A stretch of 35,824 nucleotides of DNA, from contig JANMDN010000020.1 of the NCBI GenBank assembly GCA_031376285.1, positions 1 through 35,824 on the forward strand. The letters are read 5' to 3'. The position numbers and the translations under genes are program-made. Positions 25,017 through 31,823 of the stretch are shown here, one piece after another (position 1 is the stretch's first letter; every line of letters begins with the position of its first letter). The DNA is from JANMDN01 sp031376285. Lineage in GTDB: Bacteria; Actinomycetota; Thermoleophilia; Miltoncostaeales; Miltoncostaeaceae. Under the pieces are notes generated by a model. It was not told where the DNA came from, searched no databases, and worked only from the letters and a program-made list of their open reading frames with translations.

Positions 25017-25277
25017 CTATTTCGCGTCGTCGAGGATGACGTCGAGTGAGCCGCCGTAGCCGGCCACTCCCGCAATGGTCTGCGCCACTTGTTCTTGGGT
25101 TGTGAGGAGCAGCGCCGTGGCGTCAAGGTCCGCTGACTCGGCCCGCGTCACGGACGCGATCTGCCGCACGCTCGGAACAATGCTCTTCGCAGCGGTGAGA
25201 ACTCCGTGCAGGAGATAGACGGGCACCGGCACGACGACGACGAGCAAGACGATGTTTCCGATCCACCAGAGGGTCAT
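25017..25277 (-). CDS. Small single-TM protein, second of a membrane trio
   Basis: An 86-residue protein starting at ATG 25277, which overlaps the previous gene's stop by 4 nt (ATGA). One N-terminal hydrophobic helix (WWIGNIVLLVVVVPVPVYLL) is followed by a helical region with regularly spaced hydrophobic residues (LTAAKSIVPSVRQIASVTRA) and a Thr/Gln-rich helix. The C-terminus ends GGSLDVILDDAK. It is not recognised by name. Size, TM position and coupling match its two neighbours, suggesting that the three act together. Confidence 0.7.
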   Translation of the reverse strand: MTLWWIGNIVLLVVVVPVPVYLLHGVLTAAKSIVPSVRQIASVTRAESADLDATALLLTTQEQVAQTIAGVAGYGGSLDVILDDAK

Positions 25278-25552
25278 TTGGGCCGCCGCTGCGCCACGAT
25301 GGCGGCTTTGCGACCAATGCCCGGGAGTGCGGAAAGGATCGTGTCGAACTGGGCGTTGATCGCTTTGACCGCTCCTTCGAGCGGCCGCAGGTGTTGGGCC
25401 TCAACGCCCTCAAGTGCCGAGCCGAGAGTGGCGAGGCCCGTCGAGATCCTTGTCAGGCCCTTGCGGACCTCGATGAGCGCGACGGCGAGCACGGCCACAA
25501 CGACGACCGCCAGAACGACGCTGAAAAGCGCGAGGAGGTGCGTGTTACTCAT
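25274..25552 (-). CDS. Small single-TM, DUF948-like protein, first of a membrane trio
   Basis: A 92-residue protein starting at ATG 25552. The N-terminal membrane helix spans roughly 6-29 (LLALFSVVLAVVVVAVLAVA). It is followed by IEVRKGLTRISTGLATLGSA and a helix with HLRPLEGAVKAINAQFDTIL, then LPGIGRKAAIVAQRRPK. The 'single TM then two amphipathic helices' design recalls DUF948 and methyl-accepting-like coils, but I cannot name the family. It has no strong ribosome site and lies 39 nt after the 111-residue gene, with which it is probably cotranscribed. Confidence 0.7.
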   Translation of the reverse strand: MSNTHLLALFSVVLAVVVVAVLAVALIEVRKGLTRISTGLATLGSALEGVEAQHLRPLEGAVKAINAQFDTILSALPGIGRKAAIVAQRRPK

Positions 25553-25591
25553 GCGGCAAGTCGCAGCCCGGATCCACCGACGCCGATCGAG

Positions 25592-25927
25592 CTACGGCGA
25601 CGCGACGGCGTTCGCGTTGCGCCGCTCAATGCCCTTTCGGCTGAGCGCGACGATCTGGTGCAGCAGCTCCCGGTAGGAGCGCGCCCGAGTTGGCTCCTCC
25701 GTGGCGAGCTCGACGGCAAGGCGCCGCTGCCACGCGATGAGGCTCGCGGGAGGCCGACCCGTTGGCGACAGGAGCCCCTGTTCGAGCACAAGACCACCGA
25801 GGCCGCGAAGCTCTGCGAGGATCAGCTCCACAGGTCGCGGGGGGCGCGGCTTGGCTCGGCTTGGGCGACGCCGGACCTGCCCGCGTTCTGCCAACGGTGC
25901 CTGCGGATCGATCCTCGTTGCAATCAT
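25592..25927 (-). CDS. Uncharacterised 111-residue cytoplasmic protein
   Basis: Start ATG 25927 is fixed by an excellent AAGGAG site 6 nt upstream. The protein begins MIATRIDPQAPLAERGQ, followed by a basic Pro/Arg stretch. The remainder is helical (VELILAELRGLGGLVLEQGL, LIAWQRRLAVELATEEPTRA, SYRELLHQIVALSRKG). No membrane span or metal motif is visible. It heads the same-strand cluster that contains three small membrane proteins. The basic segment followed by helices could bind nucleic acid or a partner protein, but this is only a description. The function is unknown. Confidence 0.6.
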   Translation of the reverse strand: MIATRIDPQAPLAERGQVRRRPSRAKPRPPRPVELILAELRGLGGLVLEQGLLSPTGRPPASLIAWQRRLAVELATEEPTRARSYRELLHQIVALSRKGIERRNANAVASP

Positions 25928-26111
25928 CCTCACTCCTTGCCAGTCGCACCCGCACGGGTTTTGGGCGTCTGCACTCCTCATCGGAGCGCCCAGAGCGAGA
26001 CACCTCACTCATTCGAGGTATGAAATGCTGTGCCCCAGGAATCCAACCCACGAATCCGGGGATCGGCGTCTCAGCGGCCCGACCCACTTGGCGAATTCGG
26101 CGAAGCGGGGT

Positions 26112-26615
26112 TCAGCGGGGCGTCGCGACTCCGCGGTTGCGCGAGATGTGCGGCTGAAGTTCGCGAACCAGACCGTGCGGGTCGCTGACCCCTCGAAAGC
26201 GCAACTCGGCGTCGTTTGGATCGCTCCCGGCCGTGTCGAAGTCGACCGCGCCGACCTTGAGAACGCGCTCGATCAAGCTCTGGTTCGTGTTGACGTTCTG
26301 GACGCGGTCGAGGTGGGTCGAACGCTCCTGCCTCGACAAGATTCCACGGCGAATTTGGATCCGCTGACTCGTCACCGTGTAGCGCGTCGAGTTGCGTCGC
26401 AAGACGTCGACGATGATGACGAGCAGGATCAAGAGGAAGGTGACCACAAGCCACTTGCCGTAGCCCCCGACGGGCTCACGCCCCGACTTCTTGATGGCCC
26501 CGGCGAGGATTGCCGGCAGAAGAGACGCGCCGATCCATGTCGCGTACCAACCGAAGTTCGAACGCCACGACGGGCGCCCCTTCCAGATCACCGATTCGCC
26601 GTCGAGCAGCTCCAT
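26112..26615 (-). CDS. Bacterial PH-domain (bPH2/YdbS-like) membrane protein
   Basis: A 167-residue protein starting MELLDGESVIWKGRPSWRSN at ATG 26615, just after the stop of ppk2; a longer in-frame start would overlap ppk2. Two membrane helices are visible (WYATWIGASLLPAILAGAI and WLVVTFLLILLVIIVDVL). They are followed by a bacterial PH domain: RYTVTSQRIQIRRGILSRQE, HLDRVQNVNTNQSLIERVL, GAVDFDTAGSD, and the closing helix HGLVREL. The TSQRIQIRRGI and V-x-T-x-Q patterns are hallmarks of the family. These proteins are envelope-located with unknown ligands. It sits 10 nt downstream of ppk2 and is probably cotranscribed. Confidence 0.88.
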   Translation of the reverse strand: MELLDGESVIWKGRPSWRSNFGWYATWIGASLLPAILAGAIKKSGREPVGGYGKWLVVTFLLILLVIIVDVLRRNSTRYTVTSQRIQIRRGILSRQERSTHLDRVQNVNTNQSLIERVLKVGAVDFDTAGSDPNDAELRFRGVSDPHGLVRELQPHISRNRGVATPR

Positions 26616-26625
26616 AGCCGCAAGC

Positions 26626-27387
26626 CTATCCGGCGGCTGGGAGTTCCGCCTGGGGCAGGTCCATCCCCTCAAGGGTCTCGGCGAGGACCGAGAGGATGCG
26701 CGCGTCCCGGACCCATTTGTGATCTGCCGGGATCACTTCCCACGGAGCGTCGTCGGTGGAGGTCCGCTCAAGCACGTCCTGGTACGCGTCGACGTACTCG
26801 TCCCACCGATTTCGTCGCTCCATGTCGCCGGGTGAGTACTTCCAGCGCTTCGTCGGGTCGTCGCGACGTTCGTTCAGGCGCTTAAGCTGCTCGTCCTTGG
26901 AAACACAGAGCATGAACTTCCGGATCACCGTGCCCTCGCGGACGAGATGCGCTTCGAAATCGACGATCGATTGGTAGCGCGCCTTCCAGACGCGATCCGG
27001 GGCGAGCTTCTCGACGCGCACCGCGAGAATGTCCTCGTAGTGCGAGCGATTGAAGACGCCAACCTCGCCGCGGGCAGGGAGGACGGCGTGAATCCGCCAG
27101 AGGAAGTCGTGGGCGAGTTCGATCGGTGTGGGTTTCTTGAACCCGGCGATCCTGACGAGCATTGGGTTGAGCGCGCCAATGATGGCCCGGATCGCGCCGT
27201 CCTTGCCGCTCGCATCGGTCCCCTGCAAAACGACGAGAACCGACCGGCGGGCTTCCATGATGAGTCGGCCCTGGATCGCGGCAATCCGTTCGGCGGCGTC
27301 CGCCGCGATGCGCTGCCCCTCGGCCTTGTCGGCCATGCCGAGCGTGCCGGCGGCGTCAAGGTCGTTGAGCTTGGGGTGCTGGGCCAC
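26626..27387 (-). CDS. ppk2: Polyphosphate kinase 2 family protein
   Basis: P-loop kinase that transfers phosphate between polyphosphate and a nucleotide. The 253-residue size matches a single-domain PPK2; direction and nucleotide preference cannot be read from the sequence. Walker A is GTDASGKDG at 56-64. The Walker B-like segment is GVFNRSHYED at ~110-119, a PPK2 signature. The lid region has ERRDDPTKRWKYSPGDMERR and the DDAPWEVIPADHKWVRDARI block. The start is GTG 27387 without a clear ribosome site. It is upstream of the PH-domain protein on the same strand. A Ppx/GppA phosphatase lies 2.5 kb away, so two polyphosphate enzymes share this locus. Confidence 0.93.
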   Translation of the reverse strand: MAQHPKLNDLDAAGTLGMADKAEGQRIAADAAERIAAIQGRLIMEARRSVLVVLQGTDASGKDGAIRAIIGALNPMLVRIAGFKKPTPIELAHDFLWRIHAVLPARGEVGVFNRSHYEDILAVRVEKLAPDRVWKARYQSIVDFEAHLVREGTVIRKFMLCVSKDEQLKRLNERRDDPTKRWKYSPGDMERRNRWDEYVDAYQDVLERTSTDDAPWEVIPADHKWVRDARILSVLAETLEGMDLPQAELPAAG

Positions 27388-27446
27388 GGTGGCATGCTAT
27401 CGGCCCTGACGCTGCTCGTCGGACACGAACCAGGGCGCCATTTCAC

Positions 27447-28002
27447 ATGACCCCGCACGACATCGAGACGGCCGCGCCGACGGATTTCGATCTCCCGACT
27501 GCCCAGCGCGGAGGACGCCTCGTCCCCGTCGCCCATCAGCCGTGAGTGGGCCGCGACGTCGCCGTCGATCGATCCTCTGCACGTGTCGCGATTGTCATGT
27601 CGCTCGTTGCCTGGGACGGGCGCGTGCTCCCGGACTTCACGTCGCCGGACCCGGGGCCGGTGACCGGGATCACCAGCTTCGAAGCCGGTCTTCTCTTCTG
27701 CGGGGCCGGCTCAAGCGCGCACCAGTGGGATCTCGACCGGTTTGAACACGCGCGTCTGCTGCCGATCCCGCGCGGCGGCGGGCGGCGGTCTCTGGCGATC
27801 CACCGCGGGACGCTCGCAAGGGGGAGCATGGCGCGCGGCGGTGGTGGCACTGGTCGACACCGCGAGCGCTCGCGTCGAGTGGACCATCCTCGGAGCCGAG
27901 GCGGCGGCGGAGTTCTCGGGCCGCCACCTCGTCGCTACCGGCGAAGGCGGGACGACGGTGTTCGAGTGGTACCCCCCCGCCGCAGCGCCTTCGGCCGATT
28001 AA
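27447..28002 (+). pseudogene. Probably disrupted gene of unknown function
   Basis: Three coding-like blocks lie end to end. Block 1 (27447-27545) reads MTPHDIETAAPTDFDLPTAQ and stops at TGA 27543. Block 2 continues in the same frame (VGRDVAVDRSSARVAIVMSL, then GITSFEAGLLFCGAGSSAHQ). Within the GGC-rich tract at 27771-27787 the good frame moves by one base. Block 3 (AAVVALVDTASARVEW, TILGAEAAAEF, TTVFEWYPPA) ends at 28002. An in-frame stop plus a frameshift suggests decay or base-calling errors in GC-rich sequence. No known domain is recognised; the strands resemble propeller blades. If block 2 is a gene on its own it would start near GTG 27546 or ATG 27597. Confidence 0.45.
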
Positions 28003-28196
28003 GCCGCTCGAGAGTCGCGTTCGGCACCGTCGGGCGACCGGACCCAGCCGCGTTGAAGCGCGGTCCGTCGGCACAGCGGGCAGACCACGTGAAGGCGTCG
28101 CCCGCGGTCGGGCTCGTCGAAGTAGTGACGCGGCTCCCCGGGGAGGAATTGCCGGTGACAGAGTTCGCAGTTGCGGTTTGGGGCGCTACGAACCAT
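27999..28196 (-). CDS. Small four-cysteine zinc-ribbon-like protein
   Basis: A 65-residue protein starting at ATG 28196, overlapping the end of the upstream 69-residue gene by 11 nt. Two CxxC pairs, Cys10/Cys13 (NCELCHRQF) and Cys39/Cys42 (VVCPLCRR), with His14, His24 and His36 nearby, form a likely structural zinc site. The intervening hairpin contains PGEPRHYFDEPD. The tail has GWVRSPDG. It is the last gene of a three-gene cluster with the DUF6687-like protein. Size and ligand pattern suggest a protein- or nucleic-acid-binding knuckle. The function is unknown. Confidence 0.7.
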   Translation of the reverse strand: MVRSAPNRNCELCHRQFLPGEPRHYFDEPDRGRRLHVVCPLCRRTALQRGWVRSPDGAERDSRAA

Positions 28197-28395
28197 CGGT
28201 GCCGATCTCTGCGATCCGGCGATCGACGAATGCCAGGATCTCGTCGAGGCCTGCGGCTTCGGCCACGGTGCGCGCCTCGACGTATCGACTGCGAGCGGCC
28301 TCGAGGCGACTCGGGGCCGAACGGTTCTTCAAGATGTTGTCGCCAGACAGCAACAGGGTGCGCACGCGGGCGGCCGCCTCGACATCGTCGTTCAT
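28186..28395 (-). CDS. Small helical protein, 69 residues
   Basis: It starts at ATG 28395, overlapping the stop of the DUF6687-like gene by 4 nt (ATGA). The sequence is almost entirely helical: EAARVRTLLLSGDNILKNRS, then RLEAARSRYVEARTVAEAAG, then LDEILAFVDRRIAEI. The spacing looks like a single TPR-like helix-turn-helix pair (VRTLLLSGDNILKN...A..RY.EA...A..AGL). Such isolated repeats usually mediate protein contacts. No catalytic residues are visible. The overlap on both sides supports a real gene in an operon of three. Confidence 0.65.
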   Translation of the reverse strand: MNDDVEAAARVRTLLLSGDNILKNRSAPSRLEAARSRYVEARTVAEAAGLDEILAFVDRRIAEIGTDGS

Positions 28396-29471
28396 GGCAA
28401 GAGGTCCATCGGTGGCGCCTGATCGTAGCTCGGAGACAGCGGGTCCGCATCCGCACTCGCGTAGGTCGCAATCAGTTCATCAAGAATCATCGCTGGGTCG
28501 AGACCGGTTGGCATCGCGCCACCGCCGGGCCCTGAGCGAAGCAGGCGCGGGTTGATCGCCGCGACCCCCTCGTAGCGCCACCTTCCACCGGCGAGCGGGT
28601 CGGACGCGGTAAGTCGTTCGGCAAGCGCCGTCAGGTCGACCCGCGGCGGAACGCGGCGGGATGCGAAGCGCACCCAGCTCTCGTAGCGATCTCGTACGGC
28701 CACCAGTTCATCGGCCACGATCGTCAGGACGCGCGAGCAGCGAGTTCTCGGATAGATCGCAAGCGGATCGAGCACCCGGGATGACCGGACGACGGCCAAG
28801 TCAACGTCCGGCAGCTCCTGGATCAGGACAGCTCCGGAGTCGACGAGCGCCAGGTCCTCCTCGACCGTGCTCCACATCGGCTGCCAGAAGCGCTGGTAGC
28901 GCAGCGGGTCATCAAGGAGCGCGCCCACCCGCGGGAGAACCGCCGCGCAGATCGCTCCCGCAGGATTGCGTCCCGACTGGCTCGACAGCGCCCGGAGCAC
29001 ATCGGGAAACGGGGTGGTCGGGCGCTCGGCGAAGGCCGCGAGCGCAAGCGCGACTTTCGGCGCCCAGGGAGTGGTCCACGTCCGGAAGTCGCCGGCCTCC
29101 GCTGACTCGATCGCAAGCGTCCGGCGGGGATCATCGATCGGGGGGCGCTCGAGCAGCATCCAGAGGCCGAGGATTCCGTCTTCGTCGTAGTGATTGTTCG
29201 TCACCGCGCCAACCGACGGGCCGCGGGTCGCAAGGCGCAGGTAGCGATCGACGATCTCGGTGCTGGTGTCGGCGGCCAGGGCCGGCGGAGTTGCCGCCGT
29301 TGGCCAATGCGAGAGCGTGAGGGCACAACCGGGAAGCACCGGGCCGTCGACGACGACGCAGGCCCGGCCTCGCAGTTCCGTGTGGTCGACGAAGACGGCG
29401 TCGGACGCGACGGCGGGAAGGTCGCTGCATGGCTGTGGGCTCATGGCGTGGATGGATCGGTCGAGGGGCAT
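28392..29471 (-). CDS. DUF6687-like protein with NNHxDEDG motif
   Basis: A 359-residue soluble protein. I recall a family (DUF6687) with the same blocks, though the number is from memory: ALTLSHWP near 50-57, ADTSTEIVDRYL, VTNNHYDEDGILGLWMLL around 90-107 and AIESAEAGDF. The NNHYDEDG at 92-99 has the HxDxDG look of metal-binding phosphoesterases of the DHH type. A metal-dependent hydrolase is thus possible but unproven. The start is ATG 29471; ATG 29444 is an alternative, and neither has a good ribosome site. It heads a coupled cluster with the 69- and 65-residue proteins and is divergent from the small coiled-coil membrane protein. Confidence 0.65.
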   Translation of the reverse strand: MPLDRSIHAMSPQPCSDLPAVASDAVFVDHTELRGRACVVVDGPVLPGCALTLSHWPTAATPPALAADTSTEIVDRYLRLATRGPSVGAVTNNHYDEDGILGLWMLLERPPIDDPRRTLAIESAEAGDFRTWTTPWAPKVALALAAFAERPTTPFPDVLRALSSQSGRNPAGAICAAVLPRVGALLDDPLRYQRFWQPMWSTVEEDLALVDSGAVLIQELPDVDLAVVRSSRVLDPLAIYPRTRCSRVLTIVADELVAVRDRYESWVRFASRRVPPRVDLTALAERLTASDPLAGGRWRYEGVAAINPRLLRSGPGGGAMPTGLDPAMILDELIATYASADADPLSPSYDQAPPMDLLP

Positions 29472-29550
29472 CGGCGGTGCTCGGCGAGCCTAGCTCGTGC
29501 CTGGACCACCCTGGCACTGCTCTGGACTCAAGCGATGCGATACTGCTCCG

Positions 29551-29883
29551 ATGAGTTGGATCGACCGCCACAGCATCCTCCTTGCCGGCCTTTTTGCGAT
29601 CGCCGTCGTTCTCATCGCCGTCGCGATCGCCGTCGTCCAGGCGCTGCGTGCCTGGCGCCGCACGAAAGCCGCGATCGCCGACGGGACGCGCCAGGCCGAG
29701 TTGTTGAAACAACGAATCACCAGCCTAGAAGCGCGCGCGCGGGAGCTGCAATCCCGCCAGGGTGAAATCGTAAACGCGGTCGCCGGCCTGAACTGGGAGG
29801 CTGGGATCGCCAAGGTGATCGCTGCGCACGCAGGACGAGCGCTCGCGATCCTCAAGGCACCGCTCCGCTACGTCGGGCGCTGA
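29551..29883 (+). CDS. Small single-TM coiled-coil protein
   Basis: A 110-residue protein starting MSWIDRHSILLAGLFAIAVV at ATG 29551. One membrane helix spans ~8-30. It is followed by a basic turn (RAWRRTK) and a coiled coil (LLKQRITSLEARARELQSRQ). The C-terminal part is IAKVIAAHAGRALAILKAPL. The layout resembles the three small TM proteins at 24678-25552, although the sequences differ. It lies immediately before the Ppx/GppA gene, which begins within or just after its end. The function is unknown; a membrane tether or sensor is a guess. Confidence 0.7.
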   Translation: MSWIDRHSILLAGLFAIAVVLIAVAIAVVQALRAWRRTKAAIADGTRQAELLKQRITSLEARARELQSRQGEIVNAVAGLNWEAGIAKVIAAHAGRALAILKAPLRYVGR

Positions 29884-29905
29884 TTCGTCGAGTCGGTCAG
29901 CGCTC

Positions 29906-30892
29906 CTGAACCCGGATCACCCATCCCTTGAGACCGCGGCCGAGAGCGGCCGGCGCTTCGCGATTGTCGACATCGGTTCGAACTCGGTGCGTCTGCTGCT
30001 CGCCGACGATGTCGCGCAAACGCGGCGAACCACCGTCACCGCCCTGAAGTCGGGCGCACAGCCCGACGGAACCATTGGAGGGCCGGCGTTTGATCGACTC
30101 TCGCGCTGCCTGGCCGACTACGGGGCTCAGATTGCCGAACACCGAAGCGATGTGATCGTGGCCGCGGGTACGAGCGCGGTCCGGGACGCCCCGAACCACG
30201 CCCAAGTTGCCGCGATCGTTCACCAGCATCTGGCCGCGCCGCTGCGTGTGCTGAGCGGCGACGACGAAGCCGCCCTCGCGTTTGCGGGTGCGCGTCAGGC
30301 GCTGAGTGGGCAACCTGGCCACGTCGTCCTCGACATCGGCGGCGGCAGCACGGAGATCGTCTGGGGATCCGGACCGCGTCCGAATGCCTCCGTGAGCCTC
30401 GCGCTTGGGTGCGTCCGCCAAACCGAGCGCTTCCTCACGACTGATCCCCCAAGTCCGGCCGAGGTTTCGGCGATGGAGATCGACGTACGACGACTCGTTC
30501 GACGGGGCGTGGAGTCGATCGGTGGGCTTTCCGCCGTTTCGGGGATGGCCCTGATCGGCGTCGCCGGAACCATCACCAGCCTGGCCGCAATCGCTCGCGG
30601 CGGGTACGACCGTGACGCCATCCACGGCTCGACCCTCCTCCTCGAAGACATTGCCAGCGCGAAGGGTCGGTTGGCCGCGATGAGCAGCGACGAGCGGCGC
30701 CGCGTTCCGGGACTGCATCCCGACCGCGCACCGGTTATCGTCGCGGGCGCCGTCATCGCTCAAGCCAGCCTTCGGGCTCTTGATCGCGAGGCACTCATCG
30801 TGAGCGAACTCGACATTCTCGACGGCTTGCTTGCAATGGCTCGCTCCGAGGCCACTGCGACCTCGGGCGAGCCGAATAGAATGGACGCGTGA
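29906..30892 (+). CDS. ppx: Ppx/GppA-family exopolyphosphatase (start codon uncertain)
   Basis: ASKHA-fold phosphatase releasing phosphate from polyphosphate or hydrolysing (p)ppGpp. Motif phosphate-1 (RFAIVDIGSNSVRLLLADD) lies at 29954-30010, and phosphate-2 (HVVLDIGGGSTEIVWG) near 30320-30367. LIGVAGTITSLAAIA and SELDILDGLLAMA also match the family. The first normal start codon in frame is GTG 29987, which would delete DIGSNS. Upstream in that frame, back to the stop at 29816, there is no ATG, GTG or TTG. I place the start at CTG 29906 as the least bad option; a base-calling error upstream is equally possible. The length (~300-330) fits short actinobacterial Ppx. The stop overlaps the next gene (GTGA). 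Confidence 0.82.
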   Translation: MNPDHPSLETAAESGRRFAIVDIGSNSVRLLLADDVAQTRRTTVTALKSGAQPDGTIGGPAFDRLSRCLADYGAQIAEHRSDVIVAAGTSAVRDAPNHAQVAAIVHQHLAAPLRVLSGDDEAALAFAGARQALSGQPGHVVLDIGGGSTEIVWGSGPRPNASVSLALGCVRQTERFLTTDPPSPAEVSAMEIDVRRLVRRGVESIGGLSAVSGMALIGVAGTITSLAAIARGGYDRDAIHGSTLLLEDIASAKGRLAAMSSDERRRVPGLHPDRAPVIVAGAVIAQASLRALDREALIVSELDILDGLLAMARSEATATSGEPNRMDA

Positions 30893-31158
30893 GCGACATC
30901 ACGGACGCCGAGCCGCTCGGCGGCGAAAGCGAGCAGGTACTCAGCGTCGCCGGCCTCGCGCACGCCCTCCAGGAAGTCGCGAGTCCACAACAAGAACGCC
31001 GCCTGATCTTTGCGAAGGGCGAGAACATGCGCCATGTTCGCCACGCGCAGCTACTCGAGCGTTGGCCACTGCTGCCCGAACTCTGGGCGAGGCGGGTTGA
31101 TGCCGCGCGCCTGGCAGCCGTTGACCGGACCCCCGGGGCTGCGACGTTCGGCCGCTGA
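30889..31158 (+). CDS. Uncharacterised 89-residue protein
   Basis: It begins at the GTG overlapping the ppx stop by 4 nt, which supports translational coupling and a real gene. It starts MSDITDAEPLGGESEQVLSV and then has two predicted helices (VAGLAHALQEVASPQQERRL; NMRHVRHAQLLERWPLLPEL). The tail is WARRVDAARLAAVDRTPGAA. No membrane span or known motif is visible. Its fate may be tied to the Ppx enzyme. A minus-strand frame across this region (30795-31283) covers the tRNA and is a shadow. Confidence 0.55.
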   Translation: MSDITDAEPLGGESEQVLSVAGLAHALQEVASPQQERRLIFAKGENMRHVRHAQLLERWPLLPELWARRVDAARLAAVDRTPGAATFGR

Positions 31159-31200
31159 TCGAGTAGCCTCGCCGAGGCGGGCGGTAGCCGACCCGCGATG

Positions 31201-31282
31201 GCCGGAGTGGCGGAATCGGTAGACGCGGGGGACTTAAAATCCCCGGCCTTCGGGCATCCGGGTTCGAGTCCCGGCTCCGGCA
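31201..31282 (+). tRNA. tRNA-Leu (anticodon UAA)
   Basis: The acceptor stem GCCGGAG (31201-31207) pairs with CTCCGGC (31275-31281), with discriminator A at 31282. The D-arm contains GGCGGAATCGGTAGACG. The anticodon stem GGGGA/TCCCC encloses the loop CTTAAAA, with the anticodon TAA at 31235-31237. A long class II variable arm (GGCCTTCGGGCATC) and the T-arm GGGTTCGAGTCCC follow. The 82-nt length and long variable arm fit tRNA-Leu. The 3' CCA is not encoded. The A at loop position 37 is usual. Confidence 0.96.
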
Positions 31283-31290
31283 TCGATCAA

Positions 31291-31340
31291 ATGAGACGCT
31301 GACCCGGGTAACCGCGCAGGCCCCCGAATCAGCGCCTCAT
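31291..31340 (-). terminator. Inverted repeat after HU gene, possible terminator
   Basis: ATGAGACGCTGA (31291-31302) and TCAGCGCCTCAT (31329-31340) are inverted repeats with a single non-complementary pair. On the minus strand that pair is a G-U wobble, so the HU transcript could form a 12-bp stem with a 26-nt loop, starting 10 nt after its stop. No long U-run follows. The repeat sits between the HU gene and the convergent tRNA and may serve both. Confidence 0.45.
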
Positions 31341-31350
31341 CGATCAGCTC

Positions 31351-31668
31351 CTACTTCTTCTTTGCGGCAGGCTTCTTCTTTGGCGCGTCAGCGTTGACGG
31401 CCTGCTTGAGGCTGGCCCCGGGGCTGAAGCGCGGGCGCTTGTGCGCCGGCACATGAATCTTCGGACCCTGCGGGTCGCGCGGGTTGGGACGATCGGCGGC
31501 GCCAATGTCGCTAACCGAGAACTTCCCAAAACCGGCAAAAGCAACATCCTCACCAACCTTCAGCGAGTCAGTGACGCTCTCTAGGAAGGCATCGACAGCT
31601 TCTTTCGCCTGGACCTGGGTGAGTCCAGTCTTCTCGGCTACGTTAGCCACGAACTCGGCTTTGGTCAT
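31351..31668 (-). CDS. hup: HU-family DNA-binding protein with Lys/Ala tail
   Basis: Nucleoid protein of 105 residues that bends and compacts DNA as a dimer. The start is ATG 31668, with AAGGGG 8 nt upstream; the GTG three codons earlier is too close to that site. MTKAEFVANVAEKTGLTQVQ is the standard HU N-terminus, followed by the dimer helix (AKEAVDAFLESVTDSL). AGFGKFSVSDIG precedes the DNA-binding arm (RPNPRDPQGPKIHVPAHKRP) and RFSPGASLKQAVN. The C-terminal extension (APKKKPAAKKK) is a short version of the Lys/Ala-rich tails typical of actinobacterial HU. It is monocistronic, with 155 bp upstream for its promoter. Confidence 0.95.
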   Translation of the reverse strand: MTKAEFVANVAEKTGLTQVQAKEAVDAFLESVTDSLKVGEDVAFAGFGKFSVSDIGAADRPNPRDPQGPKIHVPAHKRPRFSPGASLKQAVNADAPKKKPAAKKK

Positions 31669-31806
31669 GCAGTTCACCCCTTGGTCGGGATTGAGTATCC
31701 CCTCCCGCGATTCTGCGAAAGGGCTGAACCCGCGCGGAATCCCGGTCGCGGTTTCCTTGACGCTAGCAACCTGGTTCGGACGTCACAAAGGCGGAATCCC
31801 CTCAAA

Positions 31807-31821
31807 CACGGCGTTTCCGTG
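31807..31821 (-). terminator. Short hairpin after CDF transporter gene
   Basis: CACGG and CCGTG, separated by 5 nt, form a perfect 5-bp stem directly after the transporter stop codon. On the minus strand three U residues follow. The stem is short, so this is only a candidate terminator between the CDF gene and the HU promoter. Confidence 0.35.
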
Positions 31822-31823
31822 AT

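Noticed and set aside
29897..30763. 288-residue minus-strand frame
   Set aside because: Antisense to the Ppx/GppA gene, which carries clear phosphate-binding motifs.
30795..31283. 162-residue minus-strand frame
   Set aside because: Covers the tRNA-Leu gene and the 3' end of ppx on the opposite strand.
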